From positions 143,408 to 207,407 of the forward strand of contig NZ_BMQF01000017.1 in NCBI RefSeq assembly GCF_014647975.1: a DNA stretch of 64,000 nucleotides, given 5' to 3'. Below the pieces are notes generated by a model. It was not told where the DNA came from. It did not search any database and saw only the letters and a list, made by a program, of their open reading frames with translations. This DNA comes from Streptomyces fumigatiscleroticus. Its GTDB lineage: Bacteria > Actinomycetota > Actinomycetes > Streptomycetales > Streptomycetaceae. A program made the translations under genes and the position numbers. Below, piece after piece: positions 43,596 through 53,316 of this stretch (positions are counted from its first letter, which is position 1; each line of letters starts with the position of its first letter).

Positions 43596-45152
43596 GTGGA
43601 GACAGGAGCGGACAGCGGCGGGCCCGGAGACGCTGCCTCGCGTGCACGCGGTCTTGAGCTGCTGTTACGGCTCACCGACGCCCTGTGCGAACTGAGCTGC
43701 ATGGAGGACGCGCAAGGGCGGGCCCAGTTCGCGACGGTCCTCGCCGAGCAGCTCGGCCGGCCGGTCGACGTGACCGGCGTCCGGCAGCGCCCGGACGTGG
43801 TGGCCATGGTGCGCGCCGCGCTGAACGTGACCGGCGGCGAACACGTACTGGTCAGGGTGGTCGAGGTCTTCGAGGGGCCGCTGCCGGCCGACGACGTCGA
43901 CCGGTTGCTGCCCCCCGCCGCCCCCTCTGCCGCTCCCGTCGTGCCGCACGGTCCGCTCGACGGCCACGACGAGAGCACCGCGCGCACCCTTCTGGCCGCG
44001 GCCAAGGGCGAGGTGTCCGCGGTGCGGCTGCGGGACGAGCTCGTCGACGAGCTCAACGGCCTCGACCTCCCGCCGGCGCTCTCTCCCGACCAGCTCTTCA
44101 CGCACCTCCTGGAGTGGAACGTACAGCCGGACGGCCTGCCGCCCGCCGTGCTGCTGCTCGACGTGGCGGCCCGGCTCGTGACGGCGCCCGACCACCGTGC
44201 CGCCCTCGGGAACTGGGTCGACGGCTGGGCCGCCCGCAGGGACCTGACCGAGCAGGTGAAGCGGCGCCGGGCCGACCGCGCCGCCACGGTGCGCGACCCG
44301 GACATCCCGCGCTGTCTCATCGTCGCCGTCGAACCGGCCCGGGACGGCTCGGACGAGGTCGTCGTGCGCTCCTGGCTCAATACCGCGCCCGGCCGCTGGG
44401 ATCCGCAGCCCGGTGAACCGGTGACGACGGGCCTGAGGGACGGACTCGGTCCGGCCGTCGAAGCGGCGCTCAGACAGGGCGCCCGGCTCTGGGCGCCCCA
44501 GCGCGAGCCCGGGCCGGGTGGACGCGAGCAGCCACCGCCGTACATAGAGTTCGTCCTTCCGTACGAACTGCTCAACCACGATGTGGCCGGTCTGAAGCTC
44601 AGAACCGGTGACGGACGTCCGCTGTCGCTGGGGCTGAAGTACGGAGTGCACCTGCGCAGTCTGGAGCGGATGCGCACCGACGACGTGCTGGTCAGGCGCC
44701 AGTGGCAGGAGCGCTGGCACACCCTGCGGCAGCGCGGGGTCGCGGTGCACGCCTGGAGCAGACCGGACGCCCAGCGGCTCGACGCCTGGCAGACCACGCT
44801 CGCCGGGGAGGCCGGGCACACGGCCGTGGTGCTGGACGCCCCGGCCGACCTCCCCGCCCTCCAGGCGCTCAAGGCCGCGATCGCGGAAGGCATAGGCCTG
44901 GCGATCTGGGACCGCAGGGGGATCTTCGCCGAGGAGCGGCGGGAGGTGGTGACCGCGGTCTTCGCGTCCGTGCCGACGCCCGCGCAGATACCGATGGCCA
45001 TCCACCGTCTCCGTCAGAAGGCCCAAGTCCACGCCGAGGGACCGCATCTGCTCGGGCAGCACATCGCCTTCCTCTGGGACGATCCCACCCGGCTCGTCGA
45101 CATCCAGACCACCGACCACGGCGATCCCGCCAACGAGGAGGCACCGGCATGA
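43596..45152 (+). CDS. VMAP protein (vWA-MoxR-associated) with an N-terminal effector-associated domain
   Basis: 518 residues from GTG 43596, with GGGGGAC upstream; earlier in-frame starts lack a ribosome site. The N-terminal about 90 residues (LLLRLTDALCELSCMEDAQG, VAMVRAALNVTGGEHVLVRV) fit the death-like effector-associated domain EAD2. The rest matches the VMAP middle and C-terminal domains: IEFVLPYELLNHDVAGLKL, GLKYGVHLRSLERM, GIGLAIWDRRGIFAEE and HIAFLWDDPTRL. VMAP proteins act with MoxR ATPases and vWA proteins in predicted NTP-dependent conflict systems. ATGA overlap with the MoxR gene. A possible promoter (TAACTT at 43546) precedes it. Partner coupling through EAD2 to the caspase at 52076 is predicted. 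Confidence 0.8.
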   Translation: METGADSGGPGDAASRARGLELLLRLTDALCELSCMEDAQGRAQFATVLAEQLGRPVDVTGVRQRPDVVAMVRAALNVTGGEHVLVRVVEVFEGPLPADDVDRLLPPAAPSAAPVVPHGPLDGHDESTARTLLAAAKGEVSAVRLRDELVDELNGLDLPPALSPDQLFTHLLEWNVQPDGLPPAVLLLDVAARLVTAPDHRAALGNWVDGWAARRDLTEQVKRRRADRAATVRDPDIPRCLIVAVEPARDGSDEVVVRSWLNTAPGRWDPQPGEPVTTGLRDGLGPAVEAALRQGARLWAPQREPGPGGREQPPPYIEFVLPYELLNHDVAGLKLRTGDGRPLSLGLKYGVHLRSLERMRTDDVLVRRQWQERWHTLRQRGVAVHAWSRPDAQRLDAWQTTLAGEAGHTAVVLDAPADLPALQALKAAIAEGIGLAIWDRRGIFAEERREVVTAVFASVPTPAQIPMAIHRLRQKAQVHAEGPHLLGQHIAFLWDDPTRLVDIQTTDHGDPANEEAPA

Positions 45153-46207
45153 GCGCGCAGGAGCAGACCGCCCCGAACGGCTGGCACGTGTTCCACGCCA
45201 CCGGCCGCCCGCCGGTCACCCCGCCGCCGCTGCCCGAGCCGCCGCCCTGGCGCCGGTTCCGCGGCGGCCCGGTCCAGCCCGCGCCGCCGGACGACCCGGC
45301 CGCCGCCGAACGCCGGCTCGGCCCCGGTGACGTCACCCCGCAGCTCGGCCCCGACGAGATCGACACCGTCAACGCGGCGCTGCTGCTGCGCCGGCCCCTG
45401 CTGATCACTGGCCCGCCCGGAGTGGGCAAGTCCACGCTCGCCTACCTGATCTCCCGGGAGCTGGGTCTCGGCCGGGTCCTGGAGTGGAACATCGTCAGCC
45501 GTACGACGCTGCGGGACGGGCTGTACACCTACGACGCCATGGGGCGCGCCCAGGCCATCGCCGCCTGGCAGGCCGGACTGCGGCACGCGACGGTGCCCGC
45601 AGCGGAGACCGACTCGACGGAGCCTCAACTTCCCCCGACGGTCGGCGACTTCCTCACCCTGGGCGCCCTGGGCACCGCTCTGCTGCCCTACGATCGTCCC
45701 CGGGTGCTCCTTGTCGACGAGCTGGACAAGAGCGACATCGACCTGCCCAACGACCTGTTGCACGTCCTGGAGAACGGAAGCTATGAAGTCCGGGAGCTGG
45801 AGCGCGACTCCGCCGGCTCCGCGTGGGTGCGTACCGACGACCCGGGCGGCCGGGCCCGGGTGGACGGCGGCCGGGTCGAGTGCCGGGAGTTCCCGGTCGT
45901 GGTGATCACCAGCAACGGAGAGCGTGAGTTCCCGGCCGCCTTCCGCCGGCGCTGTCTGCCGCTGGAGATGCGCACGCCCACCAAGGAGCAGCTCCTGGCC
46001 ATGGTGGAAGGGCATCTGGGCACCCGTCCCCGCGGCTCCGAGGACCTGGTCGACCTGTTCGTCCAGCAGGTCCAGGCCGGTGGCACCCACTCCCTGGACC
46101 AGCTGCTCAACGCCGTGCAGATGACCACCGCGGGTGGTTTCCAGGCGGACGGTGACGGGCGTAAGCTCGTGGAAATGCTGCTCCGCGACCTCGCGAAGGG
46201 CCGCTGA
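45149..46207 (+). CDS. MoxR-family AAA+ ATPase of the VMAP system
   Basis: 352 residues. A proline-rich leader (residues 1-60) precedes an AAA+ core: Walker A LLITGPPGVGKSTLAYLI, Walker B RVLLVDELDKSDIDLPNDLL, sensor 1 VVVITSNGEREFPAAFRRRC, and a C-terminal helical lid ending VEMLLRDLAKGR. This is the MoxR/DnaA-clade AAA arrangement. It probably remodels the VMAP/vWA partners using ATP, a family inference. Start overlaps the VMAP stop by 4 nt, and the following STAND gene starts immediately at the next base, so the three genes form one tightly coupled operon. Confidence 0.85.
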   Translation: MSAQEQTAPNGWHVFHATGRPPVTPPPLPEPPPWRRFRGGPVQPAPPDDPAAAERRLGPGDVTPQLGPDEIDTVNAALLLRRPLLITGPPGVGKSTLAYLISRELGLGRVLEWNIVSRTTLRDGLYTYDAMGRAQAIAAWQAGLRHATVPAAETDSTEPQLPPTVGDFLTLGALGTALLPYDRPRVLLVDELDKSDIDLPNDLLHVLENGSYEVRELERDSAGSAWVRTDDPGGRARVDGGRVECREFPVVVITSNGEREFPAAFRRRCLPLEMRTPTKEQLLAMVEGHLGTRPRGSEDLVDLFVQQVQAGGTHSLDQLLNAVQMTTAGGFQADGDGRKLVEMLLRDLAKGR

Positions 46208-49200
46208 ATGAACGGCTTTCCCAGGGAGCGCGCATCCGGGGCCGGCGACGGTGAGCCCGTATCGGGGTCGTCGCCTCCTTCGGCGTCCCCCGAGCCCGTC
46301 CCGTACGCGAGTGAGCAGGCAGCCGCGTCCCCCGCTGCCCGGAAGCAGGCCGTGCTCGCCCGCGCCCAGCCGCCGTCCGACCCGGCCGCCGAGGCGGAGC
46401 CCGCGCCGCACTGGCAGGAGATCGCCGACGCGGTCTGGCTCGCCGCCCACTGGGCCCGCCACGGCCACCCGGCCGCCGGGGACGGACCACCCGTGCGGAC
46501 CGGAGAAGCCGGAGAAGCGGAAGAAGCCGGACAACGACGGCGCCCGGAGCCGCTCCCGCCCGCCGACGAGCGCCCGGCCCACCCGGCCCCGGCCGACCCG
46601 CGCCCACCGGGCGAGCCGCCCCCCGCACCCCGCGGCGGCCGTCCGGGCCCCGACGCCGTCCCGCCCGGACCGGCGCCCGGCCCCGACCGGCGGTTACCCG
46701 TCCCGCACCCCGAGGGCCCCGTCACCCTGCGTCTCGCCCGCCCGCTGCTGCCCCCGGAGGAACCCGCGCAGCCCGGCCCCGGCCGCCGTACCGCCCTGCT
46801 CGCCCGCGCCCTGCACCTGCTCGCCCGCCGCGTGCCCTCCCGCCACAGCCTGGAGCTGGACGAGCGGACCACCGCCGAGCGGGGCGTCGTCGACGGTCTG
46901 TGGATGCCCTTCATGCGGCCCGCCCGCACCAGCGTCTTCGACCTCGTGCTGCTCGTCGACGACGCCCCCACCATGCGGATCTGGCAGGACACCGTCGCCC
47001 GCCTCGCCGCGGCCGCCGAGCACAGCGGCGCCTTCCGCGGCGTGCGCACGGTCGGGGTGACCCTGCCGCTCACCGGGGCCGCCACCCTGCGCTGGAGCAC
47101 CGGCCGCGCCGCCGCCGACCCCGGTGAGCTGCTCGACGGGCGCGGCGGCCGGATGTTCCTCGTCGTCACCGACGGACTCACCCACGGCTGGGCGGTCCCG
47201 GCCGCCGACACCCTGCTCGGCCGGCTCGCCCATGCCGGCCCCACCGCCGTCGTCCATCTGCTGCCGCCCCACATGCGCCACCGCTCGACGCTCTATCCGT
47301 ACGAGGCGGTCCTGGAGGCCGGCGGTTTCGGTGCCGCCAACGACGGCCTCGCGCACTGGGCCCCGCCCGGCGGCCCCGACCCCATGCGCCCGCTGCCCGA
47401 GCCGGGCGACGGCTCCGTGCCCGTCCCCGTGCTCTCCCTGAAGCCCCTCTCCCTCGCCGCCTGGGCCGACCTCGTCACCGGTGAACGCGGGGTGCGCCGC
47501 GCCCTGCCCGTCGTCCTGGCCGGAACCCTCAGCAAGGGCGCGCCCGCGCCCGGCCTGCGCGCCCCGCGGCTGCGCAGCGCCGCCGCGGCGGCCGTACGCC
47601 GCTTCTTCACCCTCGCCACCCCGGCCGCGCGCCGGCTCGCCACCCAGCTGGCGGCCGTGCCCTTCGACTTCGACCTCGTCGAGCAGCTGCGCCGCCGGAC
47701 CATGCCGGAGACCGGACCCGACCACCTCGCCGAGATCCTGATGGGCGGGCTGATCGACTGGGACGGCGGCCAGGGCGGCCCCGAGTTCGCCGACGGGGTG
47801 CGCGAGGCGCTCCTCGCCACCACCACCCGCACCCAACTCGCGCGCACCGTCAGCCTGGTGGGCGAGCTGCCCGCGGCCGGCGAGCGGGGCGTCGCCCTGC
47901 GCGCCGCCCTGCGCGATCCGGCCGGGGCCCGGCTGCCCGCCTCGGCCGAGGACGGCTGGGGACGCAGCGAACTGGCGGTGATGCGCGCCCTGTCGGGGCC
48001 CTACTCGGAACGCGCGCGGCGCATCGACTCCCGGCGCGGGCCCGACCGGAGCGGGTCCGACCGGAGCGGGCCCGGTACGGCCGATCGGGTGGGCCCCCGT
48101 TTGCCCGGCACTACCCCCGGTGGGGTGAAGGACCCGGGCGGCGGCGGATCGTCCGACGGGGGGGAAGGCAGAGATCCCTCGACCGAGGCCCCCGAACCAC
48201 CTGGAGCTCCCGTGCCGAGTCCGGCAACCGACACCACCCAAGACCTCGCCCTGGAGGATGAGCAGCTCATGCCGAGCACGCCGACCGCAACGCCGCCGGC
48301 CCTTCTGGTGAACGTTCCGCTGCGCAACACCTCGTTCGTCGGCCGCCAGGCGCTGCTGCGGAACGTGGAGCAGCAGCTGAGCTCCCAGGACACGGCGGCG
48401 GTGCTGCCGCACGCGCTGCACGGCATGGGCGGTGTCGGCAAGTCCCAGCTGGCCCTGGAGTACATCTACACCCACCAGCGCGACTACAAGGTGATCTGCT
48501 GGATCCCGGCCGAGCGGGAGACCCTGGTCCTGACCGCGCTGGCCGGCCTCGCCGCCCAGCTGGGCGTCACCCCGGCCGGACAGGACAGCGCCGGTGCCCC
48601 CGCCGCCAACACGGCCGTGCCCGCCGTCCTGGAGGCGCTGCGCACGGGAGTGCCGTACGACGACTGGCTGCTCGTCTTCGACAACGCCGAGGACGTCGAG
48701 GCGGTGCGCCGCTACTTCCCCGCCAACGGGCCGGGCAAGGTCATCGTCACCTCCCGGAACCGCGCCTGGGAACGGGTGGCCACCCCGCTGGCGGTCAACG
48801 TCTTCGAACGCGAGGAGTCGATCGAGCTGCTGCAGAAGCGCTCCCCCGACCTGTCGCGCCAGGACGCCGACCGGCTCGCCGAGGCCCTGGGCGACCTGCC
48901 GCTCGCCGTGGAGCAGGCGGGCGCCTGGCGCGCCGTCACCGGCATGCTCGTCGACGAGTACCTCGACCTGCTCGCCCAGCGCAGCCCCGACATCCTGGAA
49001 CTCGACCCGACCCCCGACTACCCGGTCTCCGTCGCCGCCGCCTGGGACATCTCCCTGGAGCGGATCCAGGAGACCAACCCGGGTGCCCGGCAGCTCCTCG
49101 ACATCTGCGCCAGCATGGCCCCCGAGCCCATCCCGCGCTCCATGCTGCGCGGCAGCCGCGGCGTGAACATCACACCCGAGGTCGACCCCCTGCTGCGCGA

Positions 49201-50794
49201 GCCGATCAAACTGAACCGCGCCGTCCGCGACCTCAGCCAGTTCTCCCTGGTGCGGGTGGACCCGAGGTCCGACACCCTCCAGATGCACCGGCTGCTCCAG
49301 ACCGTGCTCCTGGCCAAGCTCAGCGCCGAGCAGCGGGAGCGGATGCGGGACGCCGCCCACCAGCTCCTGTCCAGCGCCAAGCCGGGCAGCTACGCCTCGT
49401 CCCTGGAATGGCGCTCCTATCAGGCGCTGCTGCCCCATGTGCTCACCTCGCAGGCGGTGACCAGCTCCGACACCTGGGTGCGCGAACTCGTCTACGACAC
49501 CGCGCTGTTCCTCTACTACTGGGGTGACCACCAGGGCGCCGCCCTCCTCGGCGAGCAGGCGTGGACCGCCTGGCTCGCGGCCTCCGGCGAGGAGGACGTC
49601 TGGGTCATCCGCATGGCCAGGAGCTACGCCTTCCTGCTGCGCCAGATCGGCCGTATCACCGAGTCCATCCCGCTCACCGAGCGGGCGCTGGAGGTCTCCC
49701 GCCGGATCGACATGGACCCGGAGGACCTCATCCAGTCCCTGTGCGAGATGGCCGACGCCCGCCGCTACCAGGGCCGGTTCCAGGAGGCCCGGGACCTCGG
49801 CCGGGAGGCCACCGAGCTGGCCCGGTCGCTGTACGGGCCGGAGGACCTCGCCACCCTGCGGGCCACCCACAGCTGGACCGTCGACCTGCGGCTGTGCGGA
49901 CAGTTCCGCGAGGCCCAGGTGCTGGACGAGGAGAACGCCCGCCAGCGCGAGCAGCAGCTCGGCCCCGAGAGCTACTTCACCCTCAACACCCTCAACGGCC
50001 TCTGCGACGACATCCGGGAGGCCGGTGACTACCCCGGTGCGCACGACTTCCAGGAGGAGGTCCACCGCCGTACGCGCGCCGCGCTCGGCGAGGACAACCC
50101 GCTCACCCTGCGCGTCGCCCGCAGCCTCGCGGTCTGCCGCCGCCGCAACGGAGAACTCGCCGAGGCCGCCAAGCTGTCCGAGGAGACGCTGCGCAGCTTC
50201 CACGCCCGTTACGGCCCCGACCACGCCGACTCGCTGGCGACGGCCACCAACCTCTGCGTCGACCGGCGCCTCGCCGGTGATCTGGAGGGCTCCCTGAAAC
50301 TGGGCGAGGACACGGTACGCCGCTACGCCGAGCTCCTGGGCCGCAACCACCCGTACACCCAGCTGGCCAAGGTCAACCTGGCCGCCACGATGCGCGCGCT
50401 CGGCGCCCTCGACGCGGCGCAGGAGCTGGAGGACGACGCCGCCGAGCGGCTGACCGAGATGGTGGGGCCCCGTTACGTGATGACGCTGGCCGTGGCCATC
50501 GGCCAGGCCAACACGGCCTACGCACGGCTGGACTTCGACCGGGCACGGGAGATCGACGAGGCCAATCTGCCGCTGCTGGCCGAGGTCGCGGGCGAGGAGC
50601 ACCCGCTGACCCTGTCCTGCACCGCGAACCTCGCCCTCGACCTGCGCGGCCTGGGCCGCGGGCCGGAGGCGGACGCCCTGCGGGACAAGGCGGTCGACGG
50701 TCTCAACCGGGTGGTCCGCAACGGCCACCCCTGGCTGGAGGCGGCCCGGGTGGGCCACCGCATCGAGTGCGACGTGGCGACGTTGCCGCTGTAG
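46208..50794 (+). CDS. fxsT: SAV_2336/vWA-like, NB-ARC and TPR protein (FxSxx-COOH system type)
   Basis: 1528-residue STAND-type protein. The N-terminal 650 residues include a Pro-rich region and a SAV_2336-like domain with a degenerate vWA strand FDLVLLVDDAPTMRIW at about 243. A linker follows, then NB-ARC: LHGMGGVGKSQLALEYIY (P-loop at about 738), WLLVFDNAEDVEAV and LPLAVEQAG. The C-terminal half is tetratricopeptide repeats (FYYWGDHQGAALLGEQAWTA-type, RYQGRFQEARDLGREATEL and others). It resembles the TPR protein of FxSxx-COOH RiPP loci and also supplies the vWA role in VMAP ternary systems. Ligand sensing by TPRs followed by NB-ARC oligomerisation is the expected mechanism. No enzymatic effector is fused. 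Confidence 0.8.
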   Translation: MNGFPRERASGAGDGEPVSGSSPPSASPEPVPYASEQAAASPAARKQAVLARAQPPSDPAAEAEPAPHWQEIADAVWLAAHWARHGHPAAGDGPPVRTGEAGEAEEAGQRRRPEPLPPADERPAHPAPADPRPPGEPPPAPRGGRPGPDAVPPGPAPGPDRRLPVPHPEGPVTLRLARPLLPPEEPAQPGPGRRTALLARALHLLARRVPSRHSLELDERTTAERGVVDGLWMPFMRPARTSVFDLVLLVDDAPTMRIWQDTVARLAAAAEHSGAFRGVRTVGVTLPLTGAATLRWSTGRAAADPGELLDGRGGRMFLVVTDGLTHGWAVPAADTLLGRLAHAGPTAVVHLLPPHMRHRSTLYPYEAVLEAGGFGAANDGLAHWAPPGGPDPMRPLPEPGDGSVPVPVLSLKPLSLAAWADLVTGERGVRRALPVVLAGTLSKGAPAPGLRAPRLRSAAAAAVRRFFTLATPAARRLATQLAAVPFDFDLVEQLRRRTMPETGPDHLAEILMGGLIDWDGGQGGPEFADGVREALLATTTRTQLARTVSLVGELPAAGERGVALRAALRDPAGARLPASAEDGWGRSELAVMRALSGPYSERARRIDSRRGPDRSGSDRSGPGTADRVGPRLPGTTPGGVKDPGGGGSSDGGEGRDPSTEAPEPPGAPVPSPATDTTQDLALEDEQLMPSTPTATPPALLVNVPLRNTSFVGRQALLRNVEQQLSSQDTAAVLPHALHGMGGVGKSQLALEYIYTHQRDYKVICWIPAERETLVLTALAGLAAQLGVTPAGQDSAGAPAANTAVPAVLEALRTGVPYDDWLLVFDNAEDVEAVRRYFPANGPGKVIVTSRNRAWERVATPLAVNVFEREESIELLQKRSPDLSRQDADRLAEALGDLPLAVEQAGAWRAVTGMLVDEYLDLLAQRSPDILELDPTPDYPVSVAAAWDISLERIQETNPGARQLLDICASMAPEPIPRSMLRGSRGVNITPEVDPLLREPIKLNRAVRDLSQFSLVRVDPRSDTLQMHRLLQTVLLAKLSAEQRERMRDAAHQLLSSAKPGSYASSLEWRSYQALLPHVLTSQAVTSSDTWVRELVYDTALFLYYWGDHQGAALLGEQAWTAWLAASGEEDVWVIRMARSYAFLLRQIGRITESIPLTERALEVSRRIDMDPEDLIQSLCEMADARRYQGRFQEARDLGREATELARSLYGPEDLATLRATHSWTVDLRLCGQFREAQVLDEENARQREQQLGPESYFTLNTLNGLCDDIREAGDYPGAHDFQEEVHRRTRAALGEDNPLTLRVARSLAVCRRRNGELAEAAKLSEETLRSFHARYGPDHADSLATATNLCVDRRLAGDLEGSLKLGEDTVRRYAELLGRNHPYTQLAKVNLAATMRALGALDAAQELEDDAAERLTEMVGPRYVMTLAVAIGQANTAYARLDFDRAREIDEANLPLLAEVAGEEHPLTLSCTANLALDLRGLGRGPEADALRDKAVDGLNRVVRNGHPWLEAARVGHRIECDVATLPL

Positions 50795-50799
50795 CCGCC

Positions 50800-50861
50800 G
50801 GGGGCGGCACGTGGTGCCGCCCCCCACCGTACGCACGGCCGGCCGGGAGCACGGCCGGCCG
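50800..50861. terminator. Two consecutive hairpins after the STAND gene
   Basis: The first hairpin is GGGGGCGGCAC / GTGCCGCCCCC with a 3-nt loop (50800-50824). The second is CGGCCGGCC / GGCCGGCCG with an 8-nt loop (50836-50861). They separate the sensor operon from the hydrolase-caspase operon. Confidence 0.75.
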
Positions 50862-50900
50862 GTTCATGCCGGTCACCAACTCGCGGGGCACGGGGGGCAC

Positions 50901-52079
50901 ATGACGGCGGTCGTCTTCATCCACGGGACAGGGGTGCGCGAGCCGGGCTTCTCCGCGCTCGCGGGGCGCGTCGCGGCCGGGCTGACCGCCCTGCGCGACG
51001 GGCTGCGCCTGGTGCCCCACTACTGGGGCGGCACGCACGGCGCCACGCTCGCCGCCGGCGGTGCGAGTCTGCCGCCCGCGCACGGCACGACCCGTTCCCC
51101 GGCCGCGAGGCCCGCCGCGCCCGGCGCCGACGCCGAGGACACGACGGCCGCCTGGGCCGCCCTCTACGCCGACCCGTACGCCGAACTCGCCCTCGCCGCC
51201 GCCGGGGCGGACCCCGTCGTGGAGCGCCCGCCCGGCTCTCTGCCGCCGGAGCAGCGGCTCGGGCTGCGGCTGTCCGAGCTGGCCGCGCGGGGGGACGCGC
51301 CCGCCGCCGAGCTGGGCCCCGGGCTGGCCCGCGCCGCCACCGACCTGGCCGCCCACCCGCTGCTCGCCGGCGCGGCCGGTGCCCTCGCACCCGAGGAGCT
51401 GGCCACCGTCGCCGCCCGCTGCCTGACCGCGCGGATCATCGCCGACGGGCTCGACTCCGACGCTCCGTTCGTGCCGGGCGGCGATGTGCGGGACGCCGTC
51501 ACCGACCGGCTCGCCCAGGAGCTGGGGGCGCCGCCGCGGGGCACCGGACGCGGGGTGCGTTCCCTGCTGCTGCGCACCGCCGGCTCGGCCGCCTCCCGCG
51601 CGGTCGTCCGCCGTCGCCGCGCCCTCACCGAGGCCGCCCACCCCGCCGCCGGGGACGTCCTGCGCTATCTCAGCCGCGGCGAGGGGGTCCGCGCCGGGCT
51701 GCGTGAACTGATCGCGGGCCTGGAGCCGCCCGTCGCGATCGTCGCCCACAGCCTCGGCGGCATCATCGCCCTGGACACGCTGGTCCTCAGCCCGCTGCCC
51801 CAGGTCAAACTCCTGGTGACCGCCGGTTCCCAGGCGCCCTTCCTCTACGAGTCGGGCTCCCTGCCCTCCCTGGCCCACCCCTCCCCGCTGCCCCGGCACG
51901 TCCCCGACTGGCTGAACCTCTACGACCCCCGCGACCTGCTCGGCTATCTCGGCGCAGGCCTGTTCCCGGGGCGCGTCACCGATGTCGCCGTCGACAGCCG
52001 CCAGCCCTTCCCCGCCGCGCACAGCGCCTACTGGACCAACCCGGCGGTGTACCGGCACATCGTGGACCGCCTGCCGTGA
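50901..52079 (+). CDS. Alpha/beta-hydrolase of the conflict locus
   Basis: 392 residues; ATG 50901 follows CGGGGGGCAC. The fold is shown by TAVVFIHGTGVREPGFSALA (oxyanion region) and the nucleophile elbow VAIVAHSLGGIIALDTL (Ser of A-H-S-L-G). Later comes LYDPRDLLGYLG with a candidate Asp, and a candidate catalytic His in FPAAHSAYW. A long insertion of about 200 residues between strand 1 and the elbow forms a helical lid. It could be a lipase, esterase or peptidase effector. Its GTGA overlap with the caspase gene and the position after the VMAP/MoxR/STAND operon suggest an effector or processing role. Confidence 0.8.
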   Translation: MTAVVFIHGTGVREPGFSALAGRVAAGLTALRDGLRLVPHYWGGTHGATLAAGGASLPPAHGTTRSPAARPAAPGADAEDTTAAWAALYADPYAELALAAAGADPVVERPPGSLPPEQRLGLRLSELAARGDAPAAELGPGLARAATDLAAHPLLAGAAGALAPEELATVAARCLTARIIADGLDSDAPFVPGGDVRDAVTDRLAQELGAPPRGTGRGVRSLLLRTAGSAASRAVVRRRRALTEAAHPAAGDVLRYLSRGEGVRAGLRELIAGLEPPVAIVAHSLGGIIALDTLVLSPLPQVKLLVTAGSQAPFLYESGSLPSLAHPSPLPRHVPDWLNLYDPRDLLGYLGAGLFPGRVTDVAVDSRQPFPAAHSAYWTNPAVYRHIVDRLP

Positions 52080-53215
52080 CCGTCGCCGAACCCGCCGCCG
52101 TGCGGCGCGTGGACCCGGCCCGCGTCCACGCCCTGATCGTCGGCATCGAGCGCTACGAGGCGGGCCCCGCCTGGGACCTGCCCGGGCCCGCCCGCGACGC
52201 CGTCGCCTTCCACCGCCTGCTGCGGGCCGCCGGGGTGCCCGAGGACCGGCTCCATCTGCATCTCGCGCCGTTGCCGCCGTATGTGCCCGAGGTGCCCCAC
52301 GAGCGCGCCGACCGGGCCACCCTGCGCCGGGCCCTCGTCACCGGGCTGCCCGCGGCGCAGGGCGAGGTGCTGTGGGTGTGGTGGGGCGGGCACGGCGTCC
52401 TGGACCGGTCCGGCCGGCTGCGGCTGTTCTGCGAGGACGCCGGCACCGCCGACAAGGCCGCCGTCGACCTGGACTCCGCACTCGAACGGTACGCGAGCGA
52501 CGCCGTGCCCTCCTTCGCCGAGCAGCTGTGGCTCGTGGACGCCTGCGAGACCTTCGAGGAGGCGCTCGGCTTCCGTGAGCAACTGCCGCCGGACCCCCTG
52601 CCGGTCGGGCGGCGCAATCTCGCCCACCGGCAGACCGTGCTGCGCGCCGCGGGCCGCGGCCGGGCCGCCGCCAACGATCCCGTGCGCGCCACCGGGCTCT
52701 TCTCGGACGTCCTGCTCGCCCTGCTGGCCGAACACGCCGCCGGCCTGCCCGCGCCGCCCGATCCGGAGGAACTGTTTCCGGCCGTGCGGGCCCGTATCGC
52801 GGCCCTCAGGGAGGCGGGCCGGACTCTCCAGTACCCCGAGATCCGGTTGCGGAGTCCCGAACGCACCGAGACCCTGCCGCCCGCGGGACCGGCCGCGGGG
52901 GAGCGCCCCGCCTCGCCCCTTCAGCGGGCGGTGACGGCCCTGCTCGCGTATCCGCTGATGGCGGACCCCACCGAACGGCAGACCGTGATCGGCGCGCTCG
53001 ACCCGCGGGTCACCGCGACGCTGCCCCGTCACACCAAGGCCCGCACGGACGCCGCCGGCATCCTCACCGGACTCGCCCGGCGCGGCCCGCAGGCGCTGTG
53101 GGAGCTGTACGACGCCGTGGTCTCCGTGGACGACGACCCCGACCGGGCCGGTGAACTCGGCGCGGCCATCGAGGAGTTCGCGGCGTCCGGGGGACGTCCG
53201 CGCGGCCGCGGATGA
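52076..53215 (+). CDS. Caspase-family protease with probable C-terminal EAD2 domain
   Basis: 379 residues. The caspase fold starts HALIVGIERYEAGPAWDLPG and has the catalytic His H106 in LWVWWGGHGVLD and Cys C157 in LWLVDACETFEEA, so the dyad is intact. Residues about 289-365 (AVTALLAYPLMADPTERQTV, PRHTKARTDAAGILTGLARR, WELYDAVVSVD) resemble the effector-associated domain EAD2, the same type as at the VMAP N terminus. Homotypic EAD contact would recruit the protease to the VMAP complex, a prediction from the family model. GTG start overlaps the hydrolase stop by 4 nt. Cleavage specificity unknown. Confidence 0.85.
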   Translation: MTVAEPAAVRRVDPARVHALIVGIERYEAGPAWDLPGPARDAVAFHRLLRAAGVPEDRLHLHLAPLPPYVPEVPHERADRATLRRALVTGLPAAQGEVLWVWWGGHGVLDRSGRLRLFCEDAGTADKAAVDLDSALERYASDAVPSFAEQLWLVDACETFEEALGFREQLPPDPLPVGRRNLAHRQTVLRAAGRGRAAANDPVRATGLFSDVLLALLAEHAAGLPAPPDPEELFPAVRARIAALREAGRTLQYPEIRLRSPERTETLPPAGPAAGERPASPLQRAVTALLAYPLMADPTERQTVIGALDPRVTATLPRHTKARTDAAGILTGLARRGPQALWELYDAVVSVDDDPDRAGELGAAIEEFAASGGRPRGRG

Positions 53216-53316
53216 TCGGGTGGCGTGATCGTACGGTTTCCCCGGCGGGCAGATATGGCCATGATGGAATCGGACACGGGGCATCGCGTGCCACCGTGCG
53301 AGAAGGGGGACGCATC

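Noticed and set aside
46694..50836. A 1380-codon open frame on the minus strand opposite the STAND gene
   Set aside because: It mirrors the codon bias of the plus-strand gene, has low-complexity Gly/Arg/Gln composition and no domain; typical antisense artefact in GC-rich DNA.
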